In this document: positions 8,201 through 14,894 of the stretch, piece by piece
How the letters are laid out: every line of letters begins with the position of its first letter
How positions within the stretch are numbered: the first letter of the stretch is position 1
Origin: JBBIND01 sp037444075
GTDB taxonomy: Bacteria > Acidobacteriota > Terriglobia > Bryobacterales > Bryobacteraceae
Assembly: GCA_037444075.1 (NCBI GenBank)
Contig: JBBIND010000070.1
Coordinates: 1 to 22,099 of the forward strand
DNA length: 22,099 bases
Direction: 5' to 3'
Notes under the pieces: generated by a model
Told to the model about the DNA's origin: nothing
The model's input: only the letters and a program-made list of their open reading frames with translations
The model's database searches: none
Translations under genes and position numbers: made by a program

Positions 8201-10917
8201 GGCGTCGGCTCCCGCTCCGGCTCGCGGATGCCGCCAGTTTCCAGGCGCAGCTTTCTCCAGTGGTCACCTGACCACGCTGCCTTCCGGACGTCCTGGTCAG
8301 CTTCCAAGAGATCCCTGTACCGTGAATCTGGCTTCGCGAGGAGGTCGGCAGGGTTGCCCTGCTCGGCGAGGCGGCCGTTTTCAATCACCACCACCCGGTC
8401 AAACTCCTGCGTTTCGGTCACATCGTGCGTGACGCACAGCAGGGTAGCCCCGCGCCATAGCTTGCGGGCGCGTCCGAGCAACCGGCGCCGGCGCTCCCTG
8501 TCCAACCCGCGGAATGGCTCGTCCAGAATGACCAGGCGCGCCGCCGTTCGCAACATGGCCCGAGCCAGCCGCACGCGTTGCCCCTCTCCGCCGGAGACCA
8601 GAGCGCCGCCCTCACCCAGCCGGGACTGCAGGCCATCCGGCAGTTTTTCGAGCAAGCCAGGCAATTCCGCCCCCTCCAGGGCCTGTGCCAGCGAATCCGT
8701 CGAGAGCTCGCTGCTGCCGTAACGCACGTTTTCGAGCAATGAGCGGTTCCACAGATGCACGGCCGGGTCCACCCAGGCCGTCTGTTGGCGCAGCCTGTCC
8801 AGCATCGCCGCGTCGAGTTCCTGCCCGTCCACGAGCAGGCGGCCGGAACCGGGGCTCAGCCATCCCAGCAGCATGCCCACCAGGCTGGACTTCCCGGCGC
8901 CCGAAGGCCCCACGATGGCGGCGTGAGTCCCCGGCTCCAAGCGCAGTGAGATCTCCTCGAGAATGGTATGGCCACCGGCCCGCGCGCTGACGTTCTCAAA
9001 ACACACGTCCATGCCGCGGGCCAGGGCTTCGTCGAGGCCGCCGGGCGGCCCGGCTCCGGAGGCTGCGGTCTCCGGGGCTCCCAGCGGTTCGAGCAAACGC
9101 AAGAGCGTGTTGCGGTAGGCAGGATACTGGCGAGCCGCTATCGCCAGGGTCTGGCCGAGGACCGGCAGGTTCAGCGCCCAGTAGACCAGCAAAAGGACGC
9201 TCACGGCTTCGCCGGCGCGCGAAAGATGGTCCAGCACAAGCCATGCGGCCAACCCGATGCCGGCGGCCAGTTGAAATCCCTCGGTGGCAACCACGGCGCG
9301 TTGCAGGCGAAGCCCCGAGTGGGCCCATTCGGAGAGCAGGTCCTGATGCTCCCGCTGTACGGCCCTCGCGGCCCCGTGCGAACGGATGGGGACCAGCCCA
9401 AGCAGGGCATCCAGATAATAGCGGCCGAGCGCGGCGGCGTGACTCCTCTGGCGAAGGTCGCGTTCGGCCAGCACCGGCTGAGCCAGGAGCGGCAACGCAA
9501 TGGCGGAGACTGCCGCGGCGCAGGCCAGGGGCGCGGCTGCCGGGTCCAGCCAGATGATGCCGGCCGCCGTGAACAACACTTCGAAGCCGGAGCGCGTCAC
9601 CAGGGCTCCCAATTCTGGCACCCGGCGAATCCGATGCGCGGCATGGCTACGCTCGGCCATATCGGAGGTGAGGCGGCTTTGGAAATACCGGTCATGGAGC
9701 CGGGGGACCTTTTCGAGAAAAGCGATCCGGAAGCGTGTCTCCAGCCGCCGGCCAAGACGCAGCAAACCTGAGACGATGGGCAACTCGAGCAGAGCCAAGG
9801 CGCTCAAGAACAGGATCACGGCGGCCATGGCCCCCAGCCGCTGACCCATAAGGCCCAGTTCCCGGCTCACGTCAATCAGGCCGCGGAACAGTAGAGCTTC
9901 CAGCATCACCCCGCCGGCTGCCAGCGTCAGAGCCGTCAGCAGGGCAGCAGGCTTCAGCCAGCCGTCCGCAGCCAGCAACCGCAGCAGTTCTTTCGCCGGA
10001 CTCGGAGCGGGCTCGCGGAGAGCCGCGGCCATTTCCGGCGACATCGGCTGAGTCCGGGCGGCAGGCATTTCATCCGCACTCGGCGCTTTCCTTGCCTGAG
10101 CGCGCCTTCGCCCCCGGACGCGCACCAGCAGGGCGCCGCGCATCAGCACTCGAGCTTCTCCCTCCTCCGACGGTTCGGCTGGAAATGCCGTCCAGTAGCG
10201 GTTCGGCACAACCTCGCCGGGGTTCTCCGCGGCGCAGGCACGCTCGTGGATGCCCTCCAGCAGACGGCCCGCCGCTCTACCCTTCCGCAAGCCGCCGGAG
10301 CGCACCAGGGAGGCCAGCATCCGGGCGCCGGCATCCAACGCCGCGAGTGGCAGCCAATCCGTCCCCGCGGCGCAACGTTCCACCCAACCGCGGGCAGGCG
10401 AGGATGGTATGCCCAACCGGTCAAGCCTCCGGCGCAGCGGCTCCAGGAACTCCCGTGTGGTCGCCCACTGCAGCCATTCGGACGCGTCCACCGGCATCGA
10501 GTGGACGTAGAGTTCCTCAGCCAGGCGCCGGCGGGATGACCAGCGCCGTCCCACGGCAGGGTCCATCAACTGAACCAGCGGTCCATCCAGCCGCCACAGG
10601 ACCACGAAGTGGGTTAGCCCGGTGGGCAGGCAAATTACCACCACGGAGGGCGCGGCCAGGCTCTCGGGTTGGAGCAGATGGTCAACCGGCAGCATGACCT
10701 GCTCGGCATCCAGGCCAAGCTGCACCGCCACGTCTTCAATCGTGTCGATGGACGTGCCGTCGAGACTTGTCTGGCAGGCTTCGCGCAACCGCCCGTAGCT
10801 GACGCCCAGGCCATGGCCGTCCAGAAGGCACTTCAACGCCGCCGGACCGCAATCCATGGCGGAAGTCTGCACTACTTCGGGTGCGAACCAGCGTCGGCGG
10901 GGCGGGAGAAAGGCCAC
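8197..10917 (-). CDS. C39 leader-peptidase ABC exporter (PCAT, NHLM ABC1-like)
   Basis: The protein has 906 residues from a GTG at 10917. Its Shine-Dalgarno TAGGA overlaps the HlyD stop, with 7 bp between the genes. The N-terminus is a complete peptidase C39 domain: oxyanion Gln17, DCGPAAL with catalytic Cys23, THF with His103, and MDP with Asp119. This type of domain removes leader peptides during export. A region of unknown role (about 145-310, Arg/Ala/Pro-rich at its end) separates it from the membrane domain (about 315-600). The nucleotide-binding domain has Walker A GPSGAGKSS (670-678), signature VSGGE (774-778), Walker B LVILDEP and His831. The Q-loop reads AWVDPAV, so the usual Gln appears replaced by Asp. 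Most PCATs are near 700 residues, so this one is long, owing to the insert. Likely cargo is the tiny peptides encoded upstream. Confidence 0.92.
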   Translation of the reverse strand: MAFLPPRRRWFAPEVVQTSAMDCGPAALKCLLDGHGLGVSYGRLREACQTSLDGTSIDTIEDVAVQLGLDAEQVMLPVDHLLQPESLAAPSVVVICLPTGLTHFVVLWRLDGPLVQLMDPAVGRRWSSRRRLAEELYVHSMPVDASEWLQWATTREFLEPLRRRLDRLGIPSSPARGWVERCAAGTDWLPLAALDAGARMLASLVRSGGLRKGRAAGRLLEGIHERACAAENPGEVVPNRYWTAFPAEPSEEGEARVLMRGALLVRVRGRRRAQARKAPSADEMPAARTQPMSPEMAAALREPAPSPAKELLRLLAADGWLKPAALLTALTLAAGGVMLEALLFRGLIDVSRELGLMGQRLGAMAAVILFLSALALLELPIVSGLLRLGRRLETRFRIAFLEKVPRLHDRYFQSRLTSDMAERSHAAHRIRRVPELGALVTRSGFEVLFTAAGIIWLDPAAAPLACAAAVSAIALPLLAQPVLAERDLRQRSHAAALGRYYLDALLGLVPIRSHGAARAVQREHQDLLSEWAHSGLRLQRAVVATEGFQLAAGIGLAAWLVLDHLSRAGEAVSVLLLVYWALNLPVLGQTLAIAARQYPAYRNTLLRLLEPLGAPETAASGAGPPGGLDEALARGMDVCFENVSARAGGHTILEEISLRLEPGTHAAIVGPSGAGKSSLVGMLLGWLSPGSGRLLVDGQELDAAMLDRLRQQTAWVDPAVHLWNRSLLENVRYGSSELSTDSLAQALEGAELPGLLEKLPDGLQSRLGEGGALVSGGEGQRVRLARAMLRTAARLVILDEPFRGLDRERRRRLLGRARKLWRGATLLCVTHDVTETQEFDRVVVIENGRLAEQGNPADLLAKPDSRYRDLLEADQDVRKAAWSGDHWRKLRLETGGIREPEREPTP

Positions 10918-10924
10918 GGGGTTC

Positions 10925-12127
10925 CTAGGTTTGGGGATCGGCGGAGTCTTCGAGCCAGCTGCGTGGGGAGGTCAGCAGGCGTCCGGCAGCCCGCAGCACC
11001 AGCGCGGCCGGCGTGGCGCGCTCCACTTCCACTTCCACGGCTCCCGGCATGCCATGTTGGAGCGGCATGTCCCGCAGGGACGAGGCTTCGACGCGCAATT
11101 CCACGCGCACTCGATTCTCTCTGATCTCGCCCGCCACAGCTTCCACGCGGGCCGGAATGCTGCCGTACTGAGCCCAGGGAAAACCGTGCAAGCGCAACTT
11201 CGCCGGCTGACCCGGACGAATGCGGCCCAGCGCCGCGGGAGGCGCAAATTCCGCCACCAGGCGCAGCCGCCCCGCCGGCAGGATGACGCCCAGTCTCTCC
11301 CCTTCGTTCACGAACGCGCCCGGCCGCAAGACGGCTACTTCGCCGAGGTGCCCGTCCACAGGGGCTCGCACCAGCCGACGCTCGAGGTCGTGTTCGAGGC
11401 GGCGGATGGCCGCGGCGGTCGCCGTTTCAGCGCCGGCCAGCCGTTCCAGTTCCGCCCGGAGTTGCTTCAGGCGGGCCTCGCGGTCACTGCTTCTGGCGCG
11501 TGATTCGGGTTCGAGCTTGCTGGCCGCGAGCAGCAGACTATCAGCCGCCGCGCGCCGCCGCTCCGCCTCAGCTGCTCCCCTCCGCGATTCGGCCTCCGCC
11601 AGGATGCCTTCGGCCTTGAGCCGCTCCATGCGGCGCGCCTCCTCATCCGCCAGCTTCGCCAGGGCCTCCGCCTCCCGCACTTGAGCCTGCGCGACCTCGG
11701 AGGCCAGTTTCGAAGCCTGCCGCTCCTCATCCCGCGCCTGTTCCTCGGCCGCGATGCTCTGCCGCAGAGCAGTCATTTGCGGCGCCAGCGCGGAGAGGCG
11801 TGTCTTTTCCTCGGCCAGGCGAAAGCGCTCCGCGTCCGTCTCCAGTTCCAGCAGGATATCTCCGGCGCTCACGCTCGCCCCCATCTCGAGATGCGTCACC
11901 GAAACCCTGCCCGCTACTCTGGGTTGGATCGGGTGCGGAGCCTGGGCGACTTCCAGCCGGGCATGGTTGCTGACCTCATAGCGGGGAATGCTCGCCGAGA
12001 CAAACCACGCCATCCAGGCGCCGAGAATAATCACGGCAACGAGCAACATCAACACAGTGCGGCGGAAGCTGTCAGACCGTATCGATCCGTGGCTGCGAGG
12101 GAAATCGGTGGGCATGGTCGCGTTCAA
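10925..12127 (-). CDS. HlyD-family secretion adaptor of the peptide-export operon (NHLM HlyD-like)
   Basis: The protein has 400 residues from a TTG at 12127, which has GAGG only three bases upstream. The ATG at 12115 is an alternative four codons in, with a poorer Shine-Dalgarno. It has a short cytoplasmic tail and one membrane helix (about 24-46). A lipoyl half (IQPRVAGRVSVTHLEMGASVSAGDILLELE) is followed by a very long charged coiled coil (about 105-255, EEQARDEERQ.., ERRRAAAD..), then the second lipoyl half (VRAPVDGHLGEVAVLRPGAFVNEGE) and a beta-barrel domain (IRPGQPAKLRLHGFPWAQYG). It should bridge the two ABC subunits to an outer-membrane channel; no TolC-like gene is in the window. It is the first gene of the export operon, downstream of the peptide ORFs and the hairpin at 12228-12286. 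Confidence 0.9.
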   Translation of the reverse strand: MNATMPTDFPRSHGSIRSDSFRRTVLMLLVAVIILGAWMAWFVSASIPRYEVSNHARLEVAQAPHPIQPRVAGRVSVTHLEMGASVSAGDILLELETDAERFRLAEEKTRLSALAPQMTALRQSIAAEEQARDEERQASKLASEVAQAQVREAEALAKLADEEARRMERLKAEGILAEAESRRGAAEAERRRAAADSLLLAASKLEPESRARSSDREARLKQLRAELERLAGAETATAAAIRRLEHDLERRLVRAPVDGHLGEVAVLRPGAFVNEGERLGVILPAGRLRLVAEFAPPAALGRIRPGQPAKLRLHGFPWAQYGSIPARVEAVAGEIRENRVRVELRVEASSLRDMPLQHGMPGAVEVEVERATPAALVLRAAGRLLTSPRSWLEDSADPQT

Positions 12128-12133
12128 TTACCT

Positions 12134-12158
12134 CAGCCGAAACGATAGCTTTCGGTTG
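12134..12158 (-). promoter_or_regulatory. Hairpin abutting the HlyD Shine-Dalgarno
   Basis: On the minus strand, CAACCGAAA and TTTCGGCTG form a 9-bp stem (one G-U) around a 7-nt loop. The Shine-Dalgarno-like AGG of the HlyD gene follows directly. It could influence translation start or stabilise a processed 5' end of the exporter mRNA. There is no T-tract, so it is not a terminator. Confidence 0.35.
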
Positions 12159-12227
12159 TCTCAGGCCGCCCCATCATACTACTTCGTTCGAATCCGCAGA
12201 CCTCCCTTTGATTCTCCACCTCGATCC

Positions 12228-12286
12228 AAAAATAATGCGGACCGCGCCGCCCGAGTGCTAGTGTCTCGAGCGTCGCGGTCCGCATT
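12228..12286 (-). terminator. Strong intrinsic terminator or attenuator between peptide genes and exporter genes
   Basis: AATGCGGACCGCG (12234-12246) and CGCGGTCCGCATT (12274-12286) form a perfect 13-bp stem. The inner part adds about seven more pairs (CGCCCGAG with CTCGAGCG). On the minus strand the stem is followed by A then TTTTT (12232-12228). Transcription from the peptide ORFs runs into it before reaching the HlyD gene. It would yield abundant short peptide mRNA with some read-through into the exporter, a common arrangement in bacteriocin operons. On the plus strand there is no T-tract after it. Confidence 0.75.
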
Positions 12287-12328
12287 CTGCCAAACATTAA
12301 TATTTTGTGGCTGACCGCCGGACGGATT

Positions 12329-12409
12329 CTCAAACTGCCCGGGACCGATTAGGTTCCCCACAGCGCCGTGCCAGCCTTCACTTTGGACCTGACCTTCATG
12401 GCTTCCTCC
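12329..12409 (-). repeat. 81-bp direct repeat, unit A (carries peptide copy A)
   Basis: It aligns to 12450-12530 without gaps, offset 121 bp, with five differences by eye. The unit covers the Shine-Dalgarno sequence, the whole 16-codon ORF and about 20 bases past its stop (CGGTCCCGGGC[A/G]GTTTGAG). This is a tandem gene duplication with a 40-bp spacer. Confidence 0.85.
12349..12399 (-). CDS. Tiny peptide, copy A (16 residues), candidate exported peptide precursor
   Basis: ATG at 12399 to TAA at 12349-12351 encodes MKVRSKVKAGTALWGT. GGGGAGG lies five bases upstream of the ATG, a near-ideal Shine-Dalgarno. The second copy 121 bp upstream encodes exactly the same peptide. The three base differences inside the ORF (TCC/TCG, AAA/AAG, CTG/CTC) are all synonymous, which points to selection on this frame. 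The peptide is cationic at its N-terminus (K2, R4, K6, K8) with a short neutral tail containing Trp14. A C39 peptidase/ABC/HlyD export operon follows on the same strand. Cleavage after Ala-Gly would release TALWGT, but a ten-residue leader without a clear double glycine is unusual. Function is not known; a bacteriocin-like or signalling peptide is the inference. Confidence 0.65.
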   Translation of the reverse strand: MKVRSKVKAGTALWGT

Positions 12410-12449
12410 CCTTGTTCCCTTCAGACCTCTTGAACCCTGTCTCTTGCCG

Positions 12450-12530
12450 CTCAAACCGCCCGGGACCGTTTAGGTTCCCCAGAGCGCCGTGCCAGCCTTC
12501 ACCTTCGACCTGACCTTCATGGCTTCCTCC
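12450..12530 (-). repeat. 81-bp direct repeat, unit B (carries peptide copy B)
   Basis: This is the partner of 12329-12409. Just upstream on the minus strand (about 12545-12580), GGAACCTGAAAGGAA weakly resembles the end of the unit and could be the remnant of a decayed third copy. No start or Shine-Dalgarno survives there. Confidence 0.85.
12470..12520 (-). CDS. Tiny peptide, copy B (16 residues), candidate exported peptide precursor
   Basis: ATG at 12520 to TAA at 12470-12472 encodes MKVRSKVKAGTALWGT, identical in protein to copy A. AAGGAGG sits five bases before the ATG. It is the promoter-proximal copy, about 105 bases after the start expected from the -24/-12 element at 12635-12653. The longer overlapping minus-strand frames through this region would require non-conservative changes between the two copies, whereas this frame changes only silently. 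The KV[KR][ST].VKAG pattern reminds me of short 'VKAG' peptides annotated as hypothetical in some bacteria, but that is an unchecked memory. No modifying enzyme is encoded nearby. A tiny ORF this short would normally be missed by gene callers. Confidence 0.65.
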   Translation of the reverse strand: MKVRSKVKAGTALWGT

Positions 12531-12634
12531 TTGCTGTTCACGGACCCGATTCCTTTCAGGTTCCGGCCGGCTGCCCCGCCCGGTTCGTTCCGCCTTCTGC
12601 TTCCGAACCATCCGGTGCAACCAACGCCCTAGTT

Positions 12635-12653
12635 AAAGCACCTAAGGTGCCAA
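12635..12653 (-). promoter_or_regulatory. Sigma-54 (RpoN) -24/-12 promoter driving the peptide and export locus
   Basis: The minus strand reads TTGGCACCTTAGGTGCT. The diagnostic GG (12651-12650) and GC (12639-12638) are exactly ten bases apart, and TGGCAC matches the -24 consensus fully; the -12 part is GTGCT against TTGCW. Transcription would begin near 12626 and run into the two peptide ORFs. The site is about 300 bp from a divergently encoded sigma-54 activator. The core also forms a perfect palindrome (GCACCTAAGGTGC), so an ordinary operator is an alternative reading. Confidence 0.65.
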
Positions 12654-12773
12654 TCTGAGCCATCCTGGGGCGGACACCCTAGCTTTGTTCGTAATGCGTT
12701 GATTGCAAAAGGGATATTCCTTCTTTAGCGAAATTGTGCTTAGATTCCCGGGTGTTTTCACTGAGGCCCCTCC

Positions 12774-12810
12774 CTCACCAAAAGGTGAGACCGGCTAACT
12801 TTTCGGTGAG
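12774..12810. promoter_or_regulatory. Candidate enhancer (UAS) for the sigma-54 activator
   Basis: CTCACCAAAAGGTGAG (12774-12789) is a perfect 6-bp inverted repeat with a 4-bp centre. A further GGTGAG at 12805-12810 lies exactly 21 bp (two helical turns) from the first GGTGAG, with a poorer left arm (CTAACTTTTCGGTGAG). The pair lies roughly 120-175 bp upstream of the -24/-12 element, a usual distance for enhancers bound by sigma-54 activators. It also precedes the activator gene itself, so autoregulation is possible. Confidence 0.4.
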
Positions 12811-12881
12811 TGTACCGGCCGCGGGGCCACTACTGCTCTTAGTGGATTGATTGCGGGCCGGATCTTTCCGCGCGAATGGAG

Positions 12882-12910
12882 TTGGATCGACCCATTCCGG
12901 AGGCTATACT
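12882..12910 (+). promoter_or_regulatory. Sigma-70-like promoter for the FHA activator gene
   Basis: TATACT (12905-12910) matches five of six bases of a -10 box. TTGGAT (12882-12887) is a partial -35 with a 17-bp spacer. A start near 12917 would leave a leader of about 30 nt before the ATG at 12948. This supports that ATG over the in-frame one at 12876, which lies upstream of the promoter. Confidence 0.35.
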
Positions 12911-12947
12911 CTCAGGAAGCAGGCGGGTGCAGGCATCCGAAAAGGCT

Positions 12948-14861
12948 ATGCGGGCAACTCTGGAAATCATCGCCGGACCATCGAAGGGCCAGAAAGTTGT
13001 TCTTTCCGGGCAGGAGATCAGCATTGGCCGGGAGCCTTCGAACAGCCTGGCTTTGGGGGAGAGGGCCATTTCGCGGCGGCACTGCGTGATACACCAGTGC
13101 GGCGAGGGTTACGCCGTGCGAGACCTGGAGAGCCGCAATGGGACGTTCGTCAACGGGGTGCCCGCCACACAACGTGAGCTCGGCCACGGCGACGAGATCC
13201 GCGTCGGTAACTCCGTAATAATCTACCGGCTTGACCCGGGCGAAGAAACCGGCCAATCGGAAGTCATCCTGGGCCGCAGTCAACTGGGGGCCCGGTCCAC
13301 CGTGTTCCTTCGCAAAGAGGATGCGCTCTATCTCAAGCCGCAGGAGAACACCGGGCTGCCGGTGACGGCGCGCGTCGTGAGGGACCTGGATGCACTGCTC
13401 AGAATCAGCCGGGAAATCCACGCCGAACAAGGATTGAGCGCGGTGGCCAGGCGCGTGGTGGATTGCCTGCAAGAGGTGGCCCCAAACAGCAGGGCTGCCG
13501 TAGTGCTGGCGGACTGCATGAGCGGAGAACTGACGCCCCTATTCGGGCGTGAAACCGCGACAGGCAAGGAAAGCCAATTCACCGTTGACGGCGGCACCAT
13601 CGAGCAGGTCCTGGAGCGTGGGGAGGCTGTACTTGTGACCAACGCCGCCTGCTCCGGAGCCGACGCGAACGGGGCGGACCTCGCGGCGCGGGGACTCTGC
13701 GCCGTCATGGCCGTGCCGCTGGACGTGTCCGGACAAACGCAGGGTGTTCTTTACCTGGACACCAAGGAATCCCCGGCGGATTTTGACGAGAAACTGCTCC
13801 AATTGGTCACGGCCATCGGAAGCATCGCCGCGCTGCCTCTCGAAACGGCTCGGCGGATGGAGTGGCTGGAGGGCGAAAACCAGCGTTTGCGGGCGGAGAT
13901 CAACCTCCGGCACGACATGGTAGGCAACAGCGCCGGCATCCTTGAGGTCTATCAATTCGTGGCCAAGGTGGCGCCTAAGGACTCCACCGTGCTGATTTAT
14001 GGCGAAAGCGGCACCGGGAAGGAACTGGTAGCCAGAGCAGTGCACCGCAACAGCCGCCGCTCGGAGAAGCCGTTCATAGCCATTAATTGCGCGGCGCTGC
14101 CCGAGGCACTGCTCGAAAGCGAGCTGTTCGGGCACGAAAAAGGCGCATTTACGGGGGCTGTAGCGCAGAAGAAGGGCAAACTTGAACTGGCCGAGGGGGG
14201 CACGGTCTTTCTTGACGAAATCGGCGAACTCGCCCTCCCGCTGCAGGCCAAACTACTGCGGGCGCTGCAGGAAAGGGAGATCGAGCGCGTCGGCGGAACG
14301 CGGTCCATACGGCTCGATGTGAGGCTGATCGCCGCCACCAACCGGAATCTGCGAGAGGCGGCTCAGCAAAGCACCTTCCGGCAGGACCTCTACTACCGGC
14401 TGAACGTCGTCTCCGTCACGATGCCCCCGCTGCGCGAGCGGCGCGAGGACATCCCGATGCTGGCGGCACATTTCATCGCAAAGTACAGCGGTCAGGCAGG
14501 CCGCCAGATTCAAGGAATTTCGCCGGAAGCCAGAGCCTGCCTGATGCAGTACGACTGGCCCGGCAACATCCGCGAACTGGAAAACGCCATGGAGCGCGCA
14601 TCCGTGCTCGGCGTCTCGGAATGGATCCTTCCCGAAGACCTGCCGGAAGCCTTGCTCGAGAAGGCGCCGGGCGAGGTTACGGGAGACGGGTTTCACGACG
14701 CCGTGCGCGCCGCCAAGATCCGGATTGTGCGTGAAGCGCTGCAGCAATGCGGCGGCAACTTCACTGAGGCGGCCAAACTGTTGGGATTGCATCCGAACTA
14801 CCTGCACCGCCTGGTGAACAACCTGGATTTGCGCAACCTGCAAGCTTCCCGGCCGGGCTGA
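12948..14861 (+). CDS. Sigma-54-dependent activator with FHA, GAF, AAA+ and Fis-type HTH domains
   Basis: The protein has 637 residues from the ATG at 12948, which begins the FHA fold directly (MRATLEIIAGPSKG); an ATG 24 codons upstream is possible but adds no domain. The FHA domain (1-95) keeps GR (27-28), SRRH (42-45) and NG (64-65), the residues that bind phosphothreonine. A GAF-like domain (about 145-310) follows. The AAA+ domain has Walker A GESGTGKE (352-359), the sigma-54 contact loop GAFTGA (399-404) and Walker B GGTVFLDEIGE. The C-terminus (about 600-637, GGNFTEAAKLLGLHPNYLHRLV) is a Fis-type helix-turn-helix. It lacks a receiver domain, so control is probably by phosphoprotein binding to FHA or by a GAF ligand. 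It is divergent from the peptide locus and convergent with a Ser/Thr kinase gene, the likely target and upstream partner respectively. Confidence 0.95.
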   Translation: MRATLEIIAGPSKGQKVVLSGQEISIGREPSNSLALGERAISRRHCVIHQCGEGYAVRDLESRNGTFVNGVPATQRELGHGDEIRVGNSVIIYRLDPGEETGQSEVILGRSQLGARSTVFLRKEDALYLKPQENTGLPVTARVVRDLDALLRISREIHAEQGLSAVARRVVDCLQEVAPNSRAAVVLADCMSGELTPLFGRETATGKESQFTVDGGTIEQVLERGEAVLVTNAACSGADANGADLAARGLCAVMAVPLDVSGQTQGVLYLDTKESPADFDEKLLQLVTAIGSIAALPLETARRMEWLEGENQRLRAEINLRHDMVGNSAGILEVYQFVAKVAPKDSTVLIYGESGTGKELVARAVHRNSRRSEKPFIAINCAALPEALLESELFGHEKGAFTGAVAQKKGKLELAEGGTVFLDEIGELALPLQAKLLRALQEREIERVGGTRSIRLDVRLIAATNRNLREAAQQSTFRQDLYYRLNVVSVTMPPLRERREDIPMLAAHFIAKYSGQAGRQIQGISPEARACLMQYDWPGNIRELENAMERASVLGVSEWILPEDLPEALLEKAPGEVTGDGFHDAVRAAKIRIVREALQQCGGNFTEAAKLLGLHPNYLHRLVNNLDLRNLQASRPG

Positions 14862-14883
14862 CCGGGCTGGGTTCCGCGCCCGG
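14862..14883. terminator. GC hairpin between convergent genes, possible weak terminator
   Basis: CCGGGC (14862-14867) and GCCCGG (14878-14883) form a 6-bp stem in the 33-bp gap between the activator and kinase genes, which converge. No T-tract follows on either strand, so any termination role is uncertain. Confidence 0.25.
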
Positions 14884-14894
14884 GCCGCGCGTTA

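Noticed and set aside
12179..12454. Minus-strand frame of 91 codons (and a similar one of 74 codons at 12396-12620) running through the repeats, with an internal Gly-Gly
   Set aside because: Between the two repeat copies this frame changes residues (for example Gln to Glu, Ser to Gly, Val to Leu), whereas the 16-codon frame changes only silently. It also lacks a good Shine-Dalgarno.
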